Made by a program: the position numbers and the translations under genes
Assembly (NCBI GenBank): GCA_002796995.1
Contig: PEKW01000007.1
Coordinates: forward strand, 62,001 to 126,000
Reading direction: 5' to 3'
Origin: Rhizobium sp.
GTDB taxonomy: Bacteria; Pseudomonadota; Alphaproteobacteria; Rhizobiales; Rhizobiaceae
DNA length: 64,000 nucleotides
The notes under the pieces: model-generated
The model's input: the letters and a program-made list of their open reading frames with translations, nothing else
Databases searched by the model: none
What the model was told of the DNA's origin: nothing
In this document: in pieces, positions 1 to 9,807 of the stretch
Layout of the letters: each line of letters begins with the position of its first letter
Numbering within the stretch: the first letter of the stretch is position 1

Positions 1-721
1 CGTTCGTGCCGACCGCCTCGAGGTCCGAATCCATGGCGAGCAGCACGTTGCTGGTGCCGGTAAAGGCCGGGCCGATGCCTTCCTTGAGCGCCTCGACGCA
101 CCAGCGCTGCCACAGGAAGCTGTGGCGCCGACGGGTGCCGAAATCGGAGATGCGCAGGCCCGGCAGTTCACGCAGCCGCTCGACCTTGGCCCACATCTTG
201 GCCTTGGCGCGGGCATAGAGAACGTCGAGGGTGAAGAGCCCCATGGTCTTGGCGACCGCCCGCGAACGCAACTCGTTGATGATGGCGAGAGCCGGGATCT
301 CCCACATCGTGGTTTCCATCCACTTGCCGTAGAAATGCAGGCTGAACTGGCCGTCCTTCTTCGACAGCTCGTATTCGGGCAGCTGGAATTTGGCGAGCCA
401 GGCGAGGAACTCGGGCTCGAAGATCTGCTTGGTGCCGTAGAAGGTGTTACCGGCCAGCCAGATCGCTTCCTTCTTGGTGAGGCGAAGCGAGCGGGCAAAA
501 TCGAGCTGCTCGCGCAATTCGCCCTCGTCGATCTCCTCGGCAAGATGAACCGTCGTCGTGCGGTTGATCAGCGTGAAGGTCGCATCGACGTCCGGATAGA
601 GCTTCCAGATCATCTGCAGCATGAGGAGCTTGTAGAAGTCCGTGTCGATCAGACTGCGGACGATCGGATCGAGCTTCCAGCTGTGATTGAAAACTCTCGT
701 CGCGATGTCGGTCTTGGTCAT
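1..721 (-). CDS. pncB: Nicotinate phosphoribosyltransferase, 5' part (cut by window edge)
   Basis: PncB converts nicotinate and PRPP to nicotinate mononucleotide in the cytoplasm (Preiss-Handler NAD salvage). I translated the reverse strand from the ATG at 721: 240 codons remain open to the window edge. The N-terminus carries the typical stretch [20 protein letters not shown], followed by [17 protein letters not shown] and, further on, [13 protein letters not shown], which fits the PRPP/nicotinate-binding part of the family. The usual length is about 430 residues, so a little over half is present. It is the most downstream gene of the minus-strand run shown here and is 115 bp from the next gene upstream, so it may have its own promoter. 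The family call is secure; the C-terminus cannot be judged. Confidence 0.93.
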   Translation of the reverse strand, partial: MTKTDIATRVFNHSWKLDPIVRSLIDTDFYKLLMLQMIWKLYPDVDATFTLINRTTTVHLAEEIDEGELREQLDFARSLRLTKKEAIWLAGNTFYGTKQIFEPEFLAWLAKFQLPEYELSKKDGQFSLHFYGKWMETTMWEIPALAIINELRSRAVAKTMGLFTLDVLYARAKAKMWAKVERLRELPGLRISDFGTRRRHSFLWQRWCVEALKEGIGPAFTGTSNVLLAMDSDLEAVGTN

Positions 722-836
722 CGAGTGACTGCCCTGCAAGCCGCGGCCGGGTCAGACCGCCCTGTCGGCCGGGACTCGCCCCGACCGTTTTCGCCGTCAC
801 TTATCGGGAATCCGTCCCGCAAAGTCCATAGGGGGA

Positions 837-1100
837 TCAGCGCTGGACCGACGTGTTGTCCGCAGGCGAGGGAGCCGTCTCCTGGACCGGCTGATTGGAC
901 GGGTTCTCCGGCGCAATGGAATTGCCCCACCATTCGGCCGGGATCCAGACCACCATGGCAAGGACGATACCGGCGAGAAGCACGATCAGCACGGGGCGGC
1001 CACGAAAGCCCTGGCGGGCCTCGATCGGCGTGACCGTCTCGGGCCGCATGCCGCGCGTATGACGGTCGGTGCTGTCGGGCAGATCAATTCGGCTGTTCAT
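837..1100 (-). CDS. Small single-pass membrane protein of unknown function
   Basis: An 87-residue protein starting at the ATG at 1100, which has a GGGAGA Shine-Dalgarno upstream. The longer open frame reaching back to 1319 runs over the gap and the end of the next gene and is not needed. Residues 1-35 are polar and basic, residues about 36-54 form one hydrophobic helix (PVLIVLLAGIVLAMVVW), and the tail is proline- and asparagine-rich, probably periplasmic. I recognise no family. It sits between the ghrA-like gene and pncB on the same strand, which says little about its role. Confidence 0.72.
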   Translation of the reverse strand: MNSRIDLPDSTDRHTRGMRPETVTPIEARQGFRGRPVLIVLLAGIVLAMVVWIPAEWWGNSIAPENPSNQPVQETAPSPADNTSVQR

Positions 1101-1203
1101 CGGATTTCTCCCTGTTGTTCCGAAGAGCGGCCGCTTCTGCGCGCCGCAGTCCCAGGGCAAACGGAGGGAGAGGCCGAATGTTCCGTTTCCGGCCAGCGCC
1201 AGA

Positions 1204-2166
1204 TCAGTAACCGGCGGTGCGATCCACGACGTGCTCAAGCGATTCGCCCGACTCGAACCGGGCGATCTGCCGCTCGACATGGCGGAAGAGCGCACTGACA
1301 TCGGAGGCCGCGGCGGCATGCGGCGTGATCACGACATTGTCGAGGCCCCAGAGCGGGCTTTCCGGCGACAGCGGCTCCTGTTCGAAGACGTCGAGCGAAG
1401 CCGCGACCAGAGTGCCCGCTTCGAGCGCCGTGACGATATCGGCTTCGACCTGGCTGCCACCGCGGCCGGCATTGATGAACACCGGCCCACCGAGAGCCCC
1501 TCCCTGGCGAAGCCTGGAAAACAGCGAGGCGTTGTAGAGGCCGCGGGTGTCCGGCGTCAGCGGCAGGAGGCCGACGAGGATGTCGGTGCGTCCGAGAAAG
1601 GCATCGATTCCACCGGCGTCGAAGGTCTCGACGCCTTCGATCTCGCGCTTGCGCCGTGACCAGCCGATCACGTCGAAGCCCATCACCTTCAGCTTGCGCA
1701 CGGCATCCTCGCCGAGCACGCCGAGGCCCATGACGCCGACGGTCACGTCGCGGGCTTCCGGTTGCGGCGAGAATTCGTTCCAGACGCGTTCTCGCTGCTG
1801 GCGGGCATAGGCAAGCACGCCGCGCAGGTGGGTCAGGCATTGCAGCACGACCCATTCGCTCATGCGGTCGGTCAGGCTGCGGTCGACGAAACGCACCACC
1901 GGCAGGTCCGGCAAGGTGTAGGCCGAGAGGATATGGTCGACGCCGGCGCCTCCGGAGAAGATCACCTTGAGGTCGCGCGCGCGATCGAACAACGACGGAT
2001 CGGGCTTCCAGACAACGGCATAGGGCGCGCCGGAAAGATCGCGGCCGGCATTGGCCGGATCGCCCATGTCGATCACCGGCCGGCCGGGAAAGGCAGTCTT
2101 CAGTGCTTCGACAACGCCGCTGCGCGCGAATTTGAGGTCGATGACGACGGCGTTCTGGTCGGGCAT
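1204..2166 (-). CDS. D-2-hydroxyacid dehydrogenase, glyoxylate/hydroxypyruvate reductase A type
   Basis: A 320-residue NAD(P)-dependent oxidoreductase that probably reduces glyoxylate or hydroxypyruvate in the cytoplasm. The Rossmann segment VGVMGLGVLGEDAV lies near residues 142-155. Catalytic motifs are visible in order: the Arg loop INAGRGGSQVEADI, the Glu region LDVFEQEPL and the His motif ITPHAAAASD. Length and the short N-terminal lobe match GhrA rather than the longer GhrB/SerA types. It lies 13 bp downstream of yejF on the same strand and may be co-transcribed with the yej operon. Substrate is inferred from family only. A second, GhrB-like enzyme lies at 52596-53600. Confidence 0.86.
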   Translation of the reverse strand: MPDQNAVVIDLKFARSGVVEALKTAFPGRPVIDMGDPANAGRDLSGAPYAVVWKPDPSLFDRARDLKVIFSGGAGVDHILSAYTLPDLPVVRFVDRSLTDRMSEWVVLQCLTHLRGVLAYARQQRERVWNEFSPQPEARDVTVGVMGLGVLGEDAVRKLKVMGFDVIGWSRRKREIEGVETFDAGGIDAFLGRTDILVGLLPLTPDTRGLYNASLFSRLRQGGALGGPVFINAGRGGSQVEADIVTALEAGTLVAASLDVFEQEPLSPESPLWGLDNVVITPHAAAASDVSALFRHVERQIARFESGESLEHVVDRTAGY

Positions 2167-2179
2167 GAAGGAAGATCCG

Positions 2180-3808
2180 TTACTGGCTCACGCCGCCGAT
2201 CTCGACGGCTTCGAGGTTGAAGGCTGCGGCCATCAGCGCGCGCGTATAGTCGGCCTTGGGCGCATGGAAGATCTCGGTGGCTGGCCCCTGCTCCACTACC
2301 TTGCCGGAGCGCAGGACGATCACCTCGTTGGCGAGCGCCTTGACGACGCGCAGGTCGTGGCTGATGAACAGATAGGCGAGATCGTGCTTCTTCTGCAGGT
2401 CGCGCAGCAGGTCGACCACCTGGGCCTGCACCGTCATGTCGAGCGCCGAGGTCGGCTCGTCCAGCATGACGAAACGGGGCTTCAGCACCATGGCGCGGGC
2501 GATGGCAATGCGCTGGCGCTGGCCACCGGAGAATTCGTGCGGATAACGCCAGCGGGTGGCCGTGTCGAGGCCGACCTCGTCGAGCGCCCAGCAGACGCGG
2601 GCGTCGCGCTCGGCGGCCGACAGCGCGCGCTCATGCACCTTCAGTCCTTCGGCAATGATCTCGCCGACCGACATGCGGGGGCTGAGCGAACCGAAGGGAT
2701 CCTGGAAGACGATCTGCAGCCGGTCGCGCAGCGGACGCATCTCGGCGAAGGAATAGCCGTCGATGTCCTGGCCGATGAAGCTGATGCGGCCCTTGGACGA
2801 AATGAGGCGGGCGAGCGCCAGGCCGAGCGTCGTCTTGCCCGAGCCGGATTCGCCAACGACGCCGAGCGTCTGACCGGCACGCAGCACCATGTCGACCCCG
2901 TCGACCGCCTTCACGTGGTCGACGACCTTGCGCAGGAAGCCGGACTTGATGGGGAACCAGACACGGATGTCGTCGCCCTGCATGACCACCGGCTTGGTCT
3001 CGTCGAGCGGAGGCGGTTCGCCGCGCGGCTCCGAGGCCAGCAGCTTCTTGGTGTAGTCGTGCTGCGGGTTGGTGAAGATGTCCTCGACCGGTCCGCTTTC
3101 GACGATCTTGCCCCTGGTCATGACGCAGACCTTGTCGGCGAACTTGCGCACGATGCCGAGGTCGTGGGTGATGAACAGCATGGACATGCCGTGATCGGCC
3201 TTGAGCTGGCGCAGAAGGTCGAGGATCTGTGCCTGGACGGTGACGTCGAGCGCAGTGGTCGGTTCGTCGGCGATCAGAAGCTTCGGACGATTGGCGAGCG
3301 CCATGGCGATCATCACGCGCTGGCGCTGACCACCCGAGAGCTCATGCGGATAGGCGGAAAGGCGCTTTTCCGGATCGCGGATACCGACCTGGCGCAGGAG
3401 TTCGAGGGTGCGCTCGCGCGCCGTCTGCCCGGCGATCGCCTGATGCAGCGCCAGGATCTCGCCGATCTGCTTTTCGATGTTGTGGAGCGGATTGAGCGAG
3501 GTCATCGGCTCCTGGAAGATCATCGTGATGTCGTTGCCGCGCACGGCGCGCAGCTCGCGCTCCGGCGCCGTCATCAGGTCGCGGCCCTCGAACAGGATCT
3601 CGCCCGACGGATGGCTCGCCGCCGGATAGGGCAGGAGCTTCAGGATCGACGAGGCGGTGACAGACTTGCCCGAACCGGACTCGCCGACCAGAGCCACGAC
3701 CTCGCCCGGCGCGATGTCGAAGGAGACGCGATCGACGGCGAGCGTCTCCTTGCCGCCCTGATGGAAGGCGACCGAGAGATCCCGAACGGAGAGAAGGGGA
3801 GCGGTCAT
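2180..3808 (-). CDS. yejF: Oligopeptide/microcin C-type ABC importer, duplicated ATPase subunit
   Basis: A 542-residue fused ATPase with two complete nucleotide-binding domains, the cytoplasmic motor of the Yej importer. Domain 1 (about 1-260) has Walker [11 protein letters not shown], signature [11 protein letters not shown] and Walker [13 protein letters not shown]. Domain 2 (about 275-540) has [21 protein letters not shown] and [11 protein letters not shown]. Each domain is followed by the oligopeptide-type extension ending in repeats such as [11 protein letters not shown] and [11 protein letters not shown]. The start codon overlaps the yejE stop in an ATGA junction at 3805-3808, implying translational coupling. 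The operon order A-B-E-F matches Escherichia coli yejABEF. The transported peptide cannot be told from sequence. Confidence 0.93.
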   Translation of the reverse strand: MTAPLLSVRDLSVAFHQGGKETLAVDRVSFDIAPGEVVALVGESGSGKSVTASSILKLLPYPAASHPSGEILFEGRDLMTAPERELRAVRGNDITMIFQEPMTSLNPLHNIEKQIGEILALHQAIAGQTARERTLELLRQVGIRDPEKRLSAYPHELSGGQRQRVMIAMALANRPKLLIADEPTTALDVTVQAQILDLLRQLKADHGMSMLFITHDLGIVRKFADKVCVMTRGKIVESGPVEDIFTNPQHDYTKKLLASEPRGEPPPLDETKPVVMQGDDIRVWFPIKSGFLRKVVDHVKAVDGVDMVLRAGQTLGVVGESGSGKTTLGLALARLISSKGRISFIGQDIDGYSFAEMRPLRDRLQIVFQDPFGSLSPRMSVGEIIAEGLKVHERALSAAERDARVCWALDEVGLDTATRWRYPHEFSGGQRQRIAIARAMVLKPRFVMLDEPTSALDMTVQAQVVDLLRDLQKKHDLAYLFISHDLRVVKALANEVIVLRSGKVVEQGPATEIFHAPKADYTRALMAAAFNLEAVEIGGVSQ

Positions 3809-4950
3809 CGGAACGTCTTTCTCGGATCGAACGCATCGCGCACGGCCTCGCCGACGAAGATCAACAGCGAGAGCATGATCGACATGGTGAAGAACGCGGT
3901 GAGGCCGAGCCAGGGGGCCTGGAGATTACGCTTGCCCTGCGCGATCAGTTCGCCGAGCGAAGGCGAGCCGGGCGGCATGCCGAAGCCCAGGAAGTCGAGC
4001 GAGGTCAGCGTGGTAATCGAGCCCGACAGGATGAAGGGCAGGAAGGTGAGCGTCGCCACCATGGCATTCGGCAACAGGTGCCGGAACATGATGGTCCAGC
4101 TGCCGACGCCGAGCGCGCGGGCCGCATTCACATATTCGAAATTGCGGGCCCGCAGGAATTCCGCACGAACGATCCCGACGAAACTGACCCATGAGAACAG
4201 CAGCATGATGCCGAGCAGGACGAAGAAGCCGGGCGGCAGGATGGCGGCAATGATCAGCAGGATGTAGAGGACCGGCATGGACGACCAGATCTCGATGAAG
4301 CGCTGCATCAGCAGATCGGTCCAGCCGCCGAAATAGCCTTGGATCGCGCCTGCGGTGACACCCACCAGCGCCGAGCAGATCGTCAGAATCAGGCCGAACA
4401 GGACCGAGATGCGGAAGCCGTAGATCATGCGGGCAGCGACGTCGCGGGCCTGGTCGTCGGTGCCGAGCCAGTTGAGATTGCCGATCACGCAGTTCGGATC
4501 CTCGCCCTTCAGCGGATAGGCGGCGCAACGCTCTTGCTTGTCCATCAGCCAGAAGGGTGCCGTCGGCGCGGAATGGGGGATCTCGGAATTCACGGTGCGG
4601 TAGGAGTAGCGGATCGGCGGCCACACCATCCAGCCATTGGCATTGATCTCGTCGGCGATGAAGGGCGAGCGGTAGTCGGTGACCGCCAGGAAGCCGCCGA
4701 ACTTCTCCTCCGGATAGTCGACGACGACGGGGAACAGGATCTCGCCCTTGTAGGAGGCGATCAGCGGACGGTCGTTGGCGATGAACTCGGCAAACAGCGA
4801 GAGGACGAAGAGCACCATGAACAGCCAGAACGACCAGTAGCCACGCTTGTTGGCCCGGAAGTTCTCCAGACGCCGCTTGTTGGTCGGCGAGAGCCACGGC
4901 TTCTTCATCGGGGCCACGGTTTCGGTGCGGGTGACGTCGAGCGAGGTCAT
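3805..4950 (-). CDS. yejE: Oligopeptide/microcin C-type ABC importer, permease E
   Basis: A 381-residue inner-membrane permease. One membrane segment (WSFWLFMVLFVLSLFAEFI) near residues 40-60 is followed by a long periplasmic region with the DYPEEKFGGF stretch, then the C-terminal bundle with the EAA-type loop region (VNAARALGVGSWTIMFRHLLPNA). I chose the ATG at 4950 over the one at 4959: the Shine-Dalgarno GGAGGG abuts the 4959 ATG with no spacer but sits 9 nt from the 4950 ATG. The chosen start is 1 nt past the yejB stop. It partners with YejB as the channel heterodimer. Confidence 0.91.
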   Translation of the reverse strand: MTSLDVTRTETVAPMKKPWLSPTNKRRLENFRANKRGYWSFWLFMVLFVLSLFAEFIANDRPLIASYKGEILFPVVVDYPEEKFGGFLAVTDYRSPFIADEINANGWMVWPPIRYSYRTVNSEIPHSAPTAPFWLMDKQERCAAYPLKGEDPNCVIGNLNWLGTDDQARDVAARMIYGFRISVLFGLILTICSALVGVTAGAIQGYFGGWTDLLMQRFIEIWSSMPVLYILLIIAAILPPGFFVLLGIMLLFSWVSFVGIVRAEFLRARNFEYVNAARALGVGSWTIMFRHLLPNAMVATLTFLPFILSGSITTLTSLDFLGFGMPPGSPSLGELIAQGKRNLQAPWLGLTAFFTMSIMLSLLIFVGEAVRDAFDPRKTFR

Positions 4951-4951
4951 G

Positions 4952-6046
4952 TCAGACATCCCTCCGCTCGAAGTCGATGCGCGGATCGATCCAGGTGTAG
5001 ATCAGGTCGGAGACCAGGCTGACGACGAGGCCCATGAGCGAGAAGATATAGAGCGTGGCAAAGACGATCGGGTAATCGCGGTTGACGACGGCGAGATAAC
5101 CGAGGCGGCCGAGGCCGTCGAGCGAGAAGATGTTCTCGATCAGCAGCGAGCCGGTGAAGAAGGCGGAAATGAAGGCGCCCGGAATGCCGGCGATCACGAT
5201 CAGCATGGCGTTGCGGAAGACATGGCCGTAAAGCACCTGGCGCTCGCCCAGCCCCTTGGCGCGGGCGGTTACCACATACTGTTTCTTGATCTCGTCGATG
5301 AAGGAATTCTTGGTGAGAAGCGTGGTGGTGGCGAACGCGGAAAGCAGCAGCGCCGTCAGCGGCAGCGCCAGATGCCAGAAGTAGTCGAGGATCTTCTCCC
5401 ACCAGGAGAGTTCGGCGAAATTGTCGGAGATCAGGCCGCGCAGCGGGAACCAGTCGAAGAAGGATCCGCCGGCAAACAGCACGATCAGCAGGATACCGAA
5501 CAGGAAGCTCGGAACGGCATAGCCGATGACGATGACGCCCGACGTCCAGACGTCGAAGGGCGAGCCGTCCTCAACCGCCTTCTTGATGCCGAGCGGAATG
5601 GAGATGGCATAGGAGATGATCAGGATCCACACGCCGAGCGAGATCGAGACCGGCATCTTCTCGACGATCAGGTCGATGACGCTGGTATTGCGGAAGAAGC
5701 TCTCGCCGAAATCGAAGCGGATATAGTTCCACATCATCTCGAGGAAGCGGGTGAGCGGCGGCTTGTCGAAGCCGAACTGCTTTTCCAGCTTGGCGATCAG
5801 TTCGGGATCGAGCCCCTGCGCGCCGCGATATTTGGCGTTCATCTCGTCGCCGGCGAATTGCTGGTTGAGCATGTCGCCGCCGCCGGACAGGCGCTGGTCG
5901 GCGCCGTCGCCCTGGCCGGTCAGCTGGGCGATCACCTGCTCGACCGGGCCGCCCGGCGCGAACTGGATGACGAGGAAGGAAATCGCCATGATGCCGACAA
6001 TGGTCGGGATCATCAGCAGCAGGCGCCTCAGAATATAGGCGCCCAT
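4952..6046 (-). CDS. yejB: Oligopeptide/microcin C-type ABC importer, permease B
   Basis: A 364-residue permease of the DppB/OppB class. The N-terminus (YILRRLLLMIPTIVGIMAISFLVIQFAPGG, residues 4-33) is the hallmark first helix of this class. A periplasmic segment with GDMLNQQFAGDEMNAKYRG follows, then five further membrane helices and the cytoplasmic coupling loop around VTARAKGLGERQVLYGHVFRNAML. A GGGAG ribosome-binding site lies about 9 nt before the ATG. The gap to yejA upstream is 139 bp and holds no gene. Confidence 0.92.
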   Translation of the reverse strand: MGAYILRRLLLMIPTIVGIMAISFLVIQFAPGGPVEQVIAQLTGQGDGADQRLSGGGDMLNQQFAGDEMNAKYRGAQGLDPELIAKLEKQFGFDKPPLTRFLEMMWNYIRFDFGESFFRNTSVIDLIVEKMPVSISLGVWILIISYAISIPLGIKKAVEDGSPFDVWTSGVIVIGYAVPSFLFGILLIVLFAGGSFFDWFPLRGLISDNFAELSWWEKILDYFWHLALPLTALLLSAFATTTLLTKNSFIDEIKKQYVVTARAKGLGERQVLYGHVFRNAMLIVIAGIPGAFISAFFTGSLLIENIFSLDGLGRLGYLAVVNRDYPIVFATLYIFSLMGLVVSLVSDLIYTWIDPRIDFERRDV

Positions 6047-6185
6047 CAGGTCGTCGCTCCCGCCAGAAGCGCGCGCGCTCCAACCATGGTCGTCCTAGCT
6101 TCGATCAATCCGTCGATCCCTTCCGGTGACACCGATTCGTTCCTGCCATTCCTAGCCGTTCGAGACGCGGGCGCAAAGCCCGCCC

Positions 6186-8042
6186 TCAGCGCGGTGCCGC
6201 CTTAAACCACCAGATGTCCGGGAAGCCCGAGGAATAGGTCGGCAATTCCGCCGGGTGAACCAGCTTGTCCCAATAGGCCAGGCGGGCGAAGCGGGCGGTG
6301 TAGCTCGGCACGACGTAGCTGCCGGCCAGAAGCACGCGGTCCAGTGCCTTGGTGGTTGCCACGAGGGTAGGCCTGTCCTTGGCGAAAATGATCTGCTTGA
6401 CGAGGGTATCGATCGCCGGATCGCTGATGCCCGCATAGTTCTGCGACCCCGGCTGATCGACGGCCTTGGAGCCCCAGTAATTGGCCTGTTCGTTCCCCGG
6501 ACGCAGGGACTGCGCCCAGCCGAGATAGATCATGTCGTAGTCGAAACTGCGAATCCGGTTTGTATATTGGGCGGCATCGACCGTGCGGACGCTGACTTCC
6601 ACGCCAATCTTCCTGAGGTTTGCGGCAAACGGCAGGGCAACGCGTTCGATCGTCGGACCGTTCAGGAGGATTTCGAAGGTCAGCGGCGTGCCGGTCTTGC
6701 CGTCCGTCATCCGGCCGTTCTTGATCTCGTAGCCAGCCTCGCGGAACAGCGCCACGGCACTGCGCAGGTTGTCGCGCATCTTGGCAGGGTCGCCACCAAC
6801 GGGGTTCTTGTATTCCGTCGTGAAGACCTCCGGCGGCAACTGTTCGCGCAGCGGGTTGAGCACTTCCAGTTCGGCGGCGTCCGGCAATCCCTTGGACGCG
6901 AGCTCGCTGCCGAAGAAATAGCTGTCGATCCGCTGGTACTGATTGAAGAATACCGTGCGGTTCAGCTCCTCGAAATCGAAGGCGAGGTTGAGCGCGCGGC
7001 GCAATTTCGGGTGCTTGAACTTGTCGCGCCGCATGTTCGGGATGAAGCCGACGAGCAGGCCGGACGAGCGATAGTCGTTTTCTACCACCTCCCGTTTGAC
7101 CTGCCCGCTGGCGACAGCCGGGAAATCGTAGCTGCGAGCCCAACGCATGGCGGAATTCTCCCACCAGTAGTCGGTATTGCCGGAACGGAATGCCTCGAAC
7201 TCGACGTCGAGATCGGCAAAATAGGTGTAATCCACGGTGCGGAAATTGTGATAGCCGATGTTGACGTTGAGGTCCTTGCCCCAGTAGTCGTCGCGCAATT
7301 CGTAAGAAATGCGGGCGCCGGGCGAAAAGCTCGCAATCCTGTAAGGGCCTGATCCCAGAACCGGTTCCAGTGTCGTCTTCGAAATGTCGCGCGGCTTGCC
7401 GTCCGCCCCGGTACCGGTCCACCAGTGCTTCGGCACGATGTCGAGCTGGCCGACAATGTTGGGCAATTCGCTGTTGTTCTTTTCGTCGAAGGTGAAGGTG
7501 ACCTCAAGTTCGCCGGTCTTTTCCGCCTTCACGACATGCGCGTAGTAGACGGCGTATTGCGGGTTGAATTCCTTGAAGCTGTCAAAGCTGAAAACCACGT
7601 CTTCCGGCGTCACCGGCTGGCCGTCGGCCCAACGCGCCTCGGGCCGAAGACGGAATTTCGCGTAGGAATAGTCGGCGGGAAAAGTGACGGCTTCGGCCAG
7701 AAGGCCGTATTCGGCGTCGACCTCGTCCATCGAAGGTTTCATCAGCGTCTCGGTCACCTTCGACAGGCGCGGCGCCAGACCGGCGGCGAGTTCACCCTTG
7801 TCGAGGACCGGATTGAAGCTGTCGAAAGTGCCGCTGGCGGAAAGCCTGAGCTGGCCCTCCTTCGGCGCTTCCGGGTTGACATAATCGAAGCGCGGGAAAC
7901 CCTCGGGATATTTCGGCGGGGCGATGATGGCCGTTGCGTGCCGCCACTCCGCTGCAGGCTCTTCGGCCTGAACCGGCCATACGGCCGCAACAAGCAGCAT
8001 CGCGATGGCACACCACCCAACCCGCACTCTCGCCAACCCCAT
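6186..8042 (-). CDS. yejA: Oligopeptide/microcin C-type ABC importer, periplasmic binding protein
   Basis: A 618-residue SBP family 5 (cluster C) binding protein that delivers peptide-type ligands to YejBE. I place the start at the ATG at 8042, 26 codons into the longest frame. It has an AGGGG ribosome-binding site, and the protein then begins with a clean signal peptide (MGLARVRVGWCAIAMLLVAA, cleavage near VQA-EE at about residue 26). Typical motifs are PKYPEGFPRFDYVNPEAPK and SPGARISYELRDDYWGKDL. First gene of the operon; the 189-bp divergent gap to mepA must hold its promoter. Confidence 0.93.
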   Translation of the reverse strand: MGLARVRVGWCAIAMLLVAAVWPVQAEEPAAEWRHATAIIAPPKYPEGFPRFDYVNPEAPKEGQLRLSASGTFDSFNPVLDKGELAAGLAPRLSKVTETLMKPSMDEVDAEYGLLAEAVTFPADYSYAKFRLRPEARWADGQPVTPEDVVFSFDSFKEFNPQYAVYYAHVVKAEKTGELEVTFTFDEKNNSELPNIVGQLDIVPKHWWTGTGADGKPRDISKTTLEPVLGSGPYRIASFSPGARISYELRDDYWGKDLNVNIGYHNFRTVDYTYFADLDVEFEAFRSGNTDYWWENSAMRWARSYDFPAVASGQVKREVVENDYRSSGLLVGFIPNMRRDKFKHPKLRRALNLAFDFEELNRTVFFNQYQRIDSYFFGSELASKGLPDAAELEVLNPLREQLPPEVFTTEYKNPVGGDPAKMRDNLRSAVALFREAGYEIKNGRMTDGKTGTPLTFEILLNGPTIERVALPFAANLRKIGVEVSVRTVDAAQYTNRIRSFDYDMIYLGWAQSLRPGNEQANYWGSKAVDQPGSQNYAGISDPAIDTLVKQIIFAKDRPTLVATTKALDRVLLAGSYVVPSYTARFARLAYWDKLVHPAELPTYSSGFPDIWWFKAAPR

Positions 8043-8231
8043 GCAAATCACCCCTCGTTTTTTGTGGATACGAAGAACAATAAGCCAAACCGCGGCAAAA
8101 AACAGACCGGCCTCATGCAAGGCGCAATCGGGCTCGCGGAAAACACGGATTCACCAAAATCCCGTTCCAGAGTATCGTCACGGCAAATCACCCGGACGAG
8201 ACGGGCGATCCCCGAAGCGGCGGAAGACGGC

Positions 8232-9302
8232 ATGACGATGATGATCAGTAGAGGTTTCAGGGCTCTGGCGAAGGGCCTGGCGCTCACGGCGGGGCTCGTG
8301 GCGGCGACGACGGGGGGAGCCTCGGCGGAGGGTGCGGCGGCCAAGCAGCTGTTCGGCGGCATGAAACTGCCGTCGCGCGCGGCGCCCACGCCTTACGGCT
8401 TCTACTCCAAGGGCTGCATTGCCGGCGCGGTCGCCATTCCCGTGGACGGGCCGACCTGGCAGGCGATGCGGCTTTCGCGCAACCGTCGCTGGGGCCATCC
8501 GCAGATGATCTCGCTGCTCGAGCGGCTGTCCAGGGATGCGCCGGGCATCGGCTGGCCGGGCCTGCTGATCGGCGACGTGTCGCAGCCGCGCGGCGGACCG
8601 ATGCTCACCGGCCATGCCTCGCACCAGATCGGCCTCGATGCCGACGTCTGGCTGACGCCGATGCCGGATCGCAGGCTGTCGGCCAAGGAACGCGAGGACA
8701 TGCCCTTCACCTCGATGCTGAAGGAGAACAAGTTTCTCACAGTCGACACCAAGCGCTGGACGCCGGCCCATGCCAAGCTGATCATGCTGGCGGCGAGCTA
8801 TCCGGAGGTCGAGCGCGTCTTCGTCAATCCGGCGATCAAGAAGAAGCTCTGCGACACCTGGAGCGGCGACCGCTCGGCGCTCGGCAAGGTCAGGCCGATC
8901 TATGGCCACGACGCGCATTTCCATGTCCGCATCGGATGTCCGGACGGCGCCGCGGGCTGCAAGCCGCAGGCGGCCGTCGGGGCCGGCGACGGTTGTGACA
9001 AGTCGCTCGCTTGGTGGTTCACCGACGAGCCCTGGGCAAAGCCGAAGAAGGACCCGAACGCCAAGCCGCCGAAGCCGCCCCGGCCGATGCAGCTTTCCGA
9101 CATGCCGAAGGCTTGCGCGGCGGTGCTGCAGGCGCCCTCGCCCGACAGCGAGATGGCGGCCACCTTCGGTGGCGCGACCGCCGTTTCCGCCCTGGCCGCC
9201 ATGCCGGGGAACGCCAACGACGCCGTTCCCGCCATCGCTGCGCAGATGCCGGAGCTGCCGGACGTCGTGCCGATCCCGCTTCCGCGTCCCGCCGGCTACT
9301 GA
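8232..9302 (+). CDS. mepA: Penicillin-insensitive murein endopeptidase
   Basis: MepA (peptidase M74, LAS superfamily) cuts D-Ala-meso-DAP cross-links in periplasmic peptidoglycan. The 356-residue frame begins at 8232, with GGAAG 5 nt upstream, and opens with a signal peptide (ALAKGLALTAGLVAATTGGASA). Zinc-site motifs are present: LTGHASHQIGLDADVWL (H128, H131, D138; the last two keep the seven-residue spacing of E. coli H113 and D120) and YGHDAHFHVRIGC with the C-terminal HxH. The C-terminal 100 residues are Pro/Lys/Ala-rich (KPPKPPRPMQ) and longer than in E. coli. It is divergent from yejA. Confidence 0.92.
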   Translation: MTMMISRGFRALAKGLALTAGLVAATTGGASAEGAAAKQLFGGMKLPSRAAPTPYGFYSKGCIAGAVAIPVDGPTWQAMRLSRNRRWGHPQMISLLERLSRDAPGIGWPGLLIGDVSQPRGGPMLTGHASHQIGLDADVWLTPMPDRRLSAKEREDMPFTSMLKENKFLTVDTKRWTPAHAKLIMLAASYPEVERVFVNPAIKKKLCDTWSGDRSALGKVRPIYGHDAHFHVRIGCPDGAAGCKPQAAVGAGDGCDKSLAWWFTDEPWAKPKKDPNAKPPKPPRPMQLSDMPKACAAVLQAPSPDSEMAATFGGATAVSALAAMPGNANDAVPAIAAQMPELPDVVPIPLPRPAGY

Positions 9303-9393
9303 CGCCGACAAAGGCACAGCCGACAGGCTTTTCAAGCGGGACGTCCTGGGTTAGAAGGCAATCAAATCGATTTAAATCAGGCCGGTACCGACC

Positions 9394-9768
9394 ATGACCC
9401 GATGCATCGCTTTGATTGCGCATGACCAGAAGAAGGACGACATGGCGGATTTCGCCGATCGTCACCAGTCGGTTCTGGCCCGCTGGCGGATCGTCGCCAC
9501 AGGTACGACCGGCGGCCGCATCCAGGCGGCCTGCCCCCATCTCGATGTCACCCGGCTGAAAAGCGGCCCGCTCGGCGGCGACCAGCAGATCGGTGCGATG
9601 ATCGCCACCGGCGAAGTCGACATGCTGATTTTCTTCGTCGATCCTTTGACATCCATGCCGCATGATGTCGATGTAAAGGCGCTGATGCGACTGGCGACAG
9701 TCTACGACATACCGATGGCGCTCAACCGTGCCACGGCCGAAATCCTGATGAACACCCACGCCAACTGA
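9394..9768 (+). CDS. mgsA: Methylglyoxal synthase
   Basis: MgsA converts dihydroxyacetone phosphate to methylglyoxal and phosphate, a bypass used when sugar phosphates build up. The protein is 124 residues. The phosphate-binding segment is [10 protein letters not shown], and the catalytic residues D63 (in [13 protein letters not shown]), H90 and D93 (TSMPHDVDV) keep the E. coli D71/H98/D101 spacing exactly. It lies 39 bp upstream of glk, so the two probably share a transcript; the pairing links sugar phosphorylation with relief of sugar-phosphate stress. The AT-rich gap upstream contains a palindromic AAATCGATTT of unknown meaning. Confidence 0.94.
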   Translation: MTRCIALIAHDQKKDDMADFADRHQSVLARWRIVATGTTGGRIQAACPHLDVTRLKSGPLGGDQQIGAMIATGEVDMLIFFVDPLTSMPHDVDVKALMRLATVYDIPMALNRATAEILMNTHAN

Positions 9769-9807
9769 GCGACCCGCCCGACCGCCGCGGCCTCAACGGA
9801 ACCGGAC

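Noticed and set aside
2051-4267. A 738-codon frame on the plus strand opposite yejF and yejE
   Set aside because: Antisense shadow in high-GC DNA; the minus-strand ATPase has all ABC motifs.
9361-9385. AAATCGATTT palindrome before mgsA
   Set aside because: Only 10 bp, AT-rich and single; too weak to call an operator.
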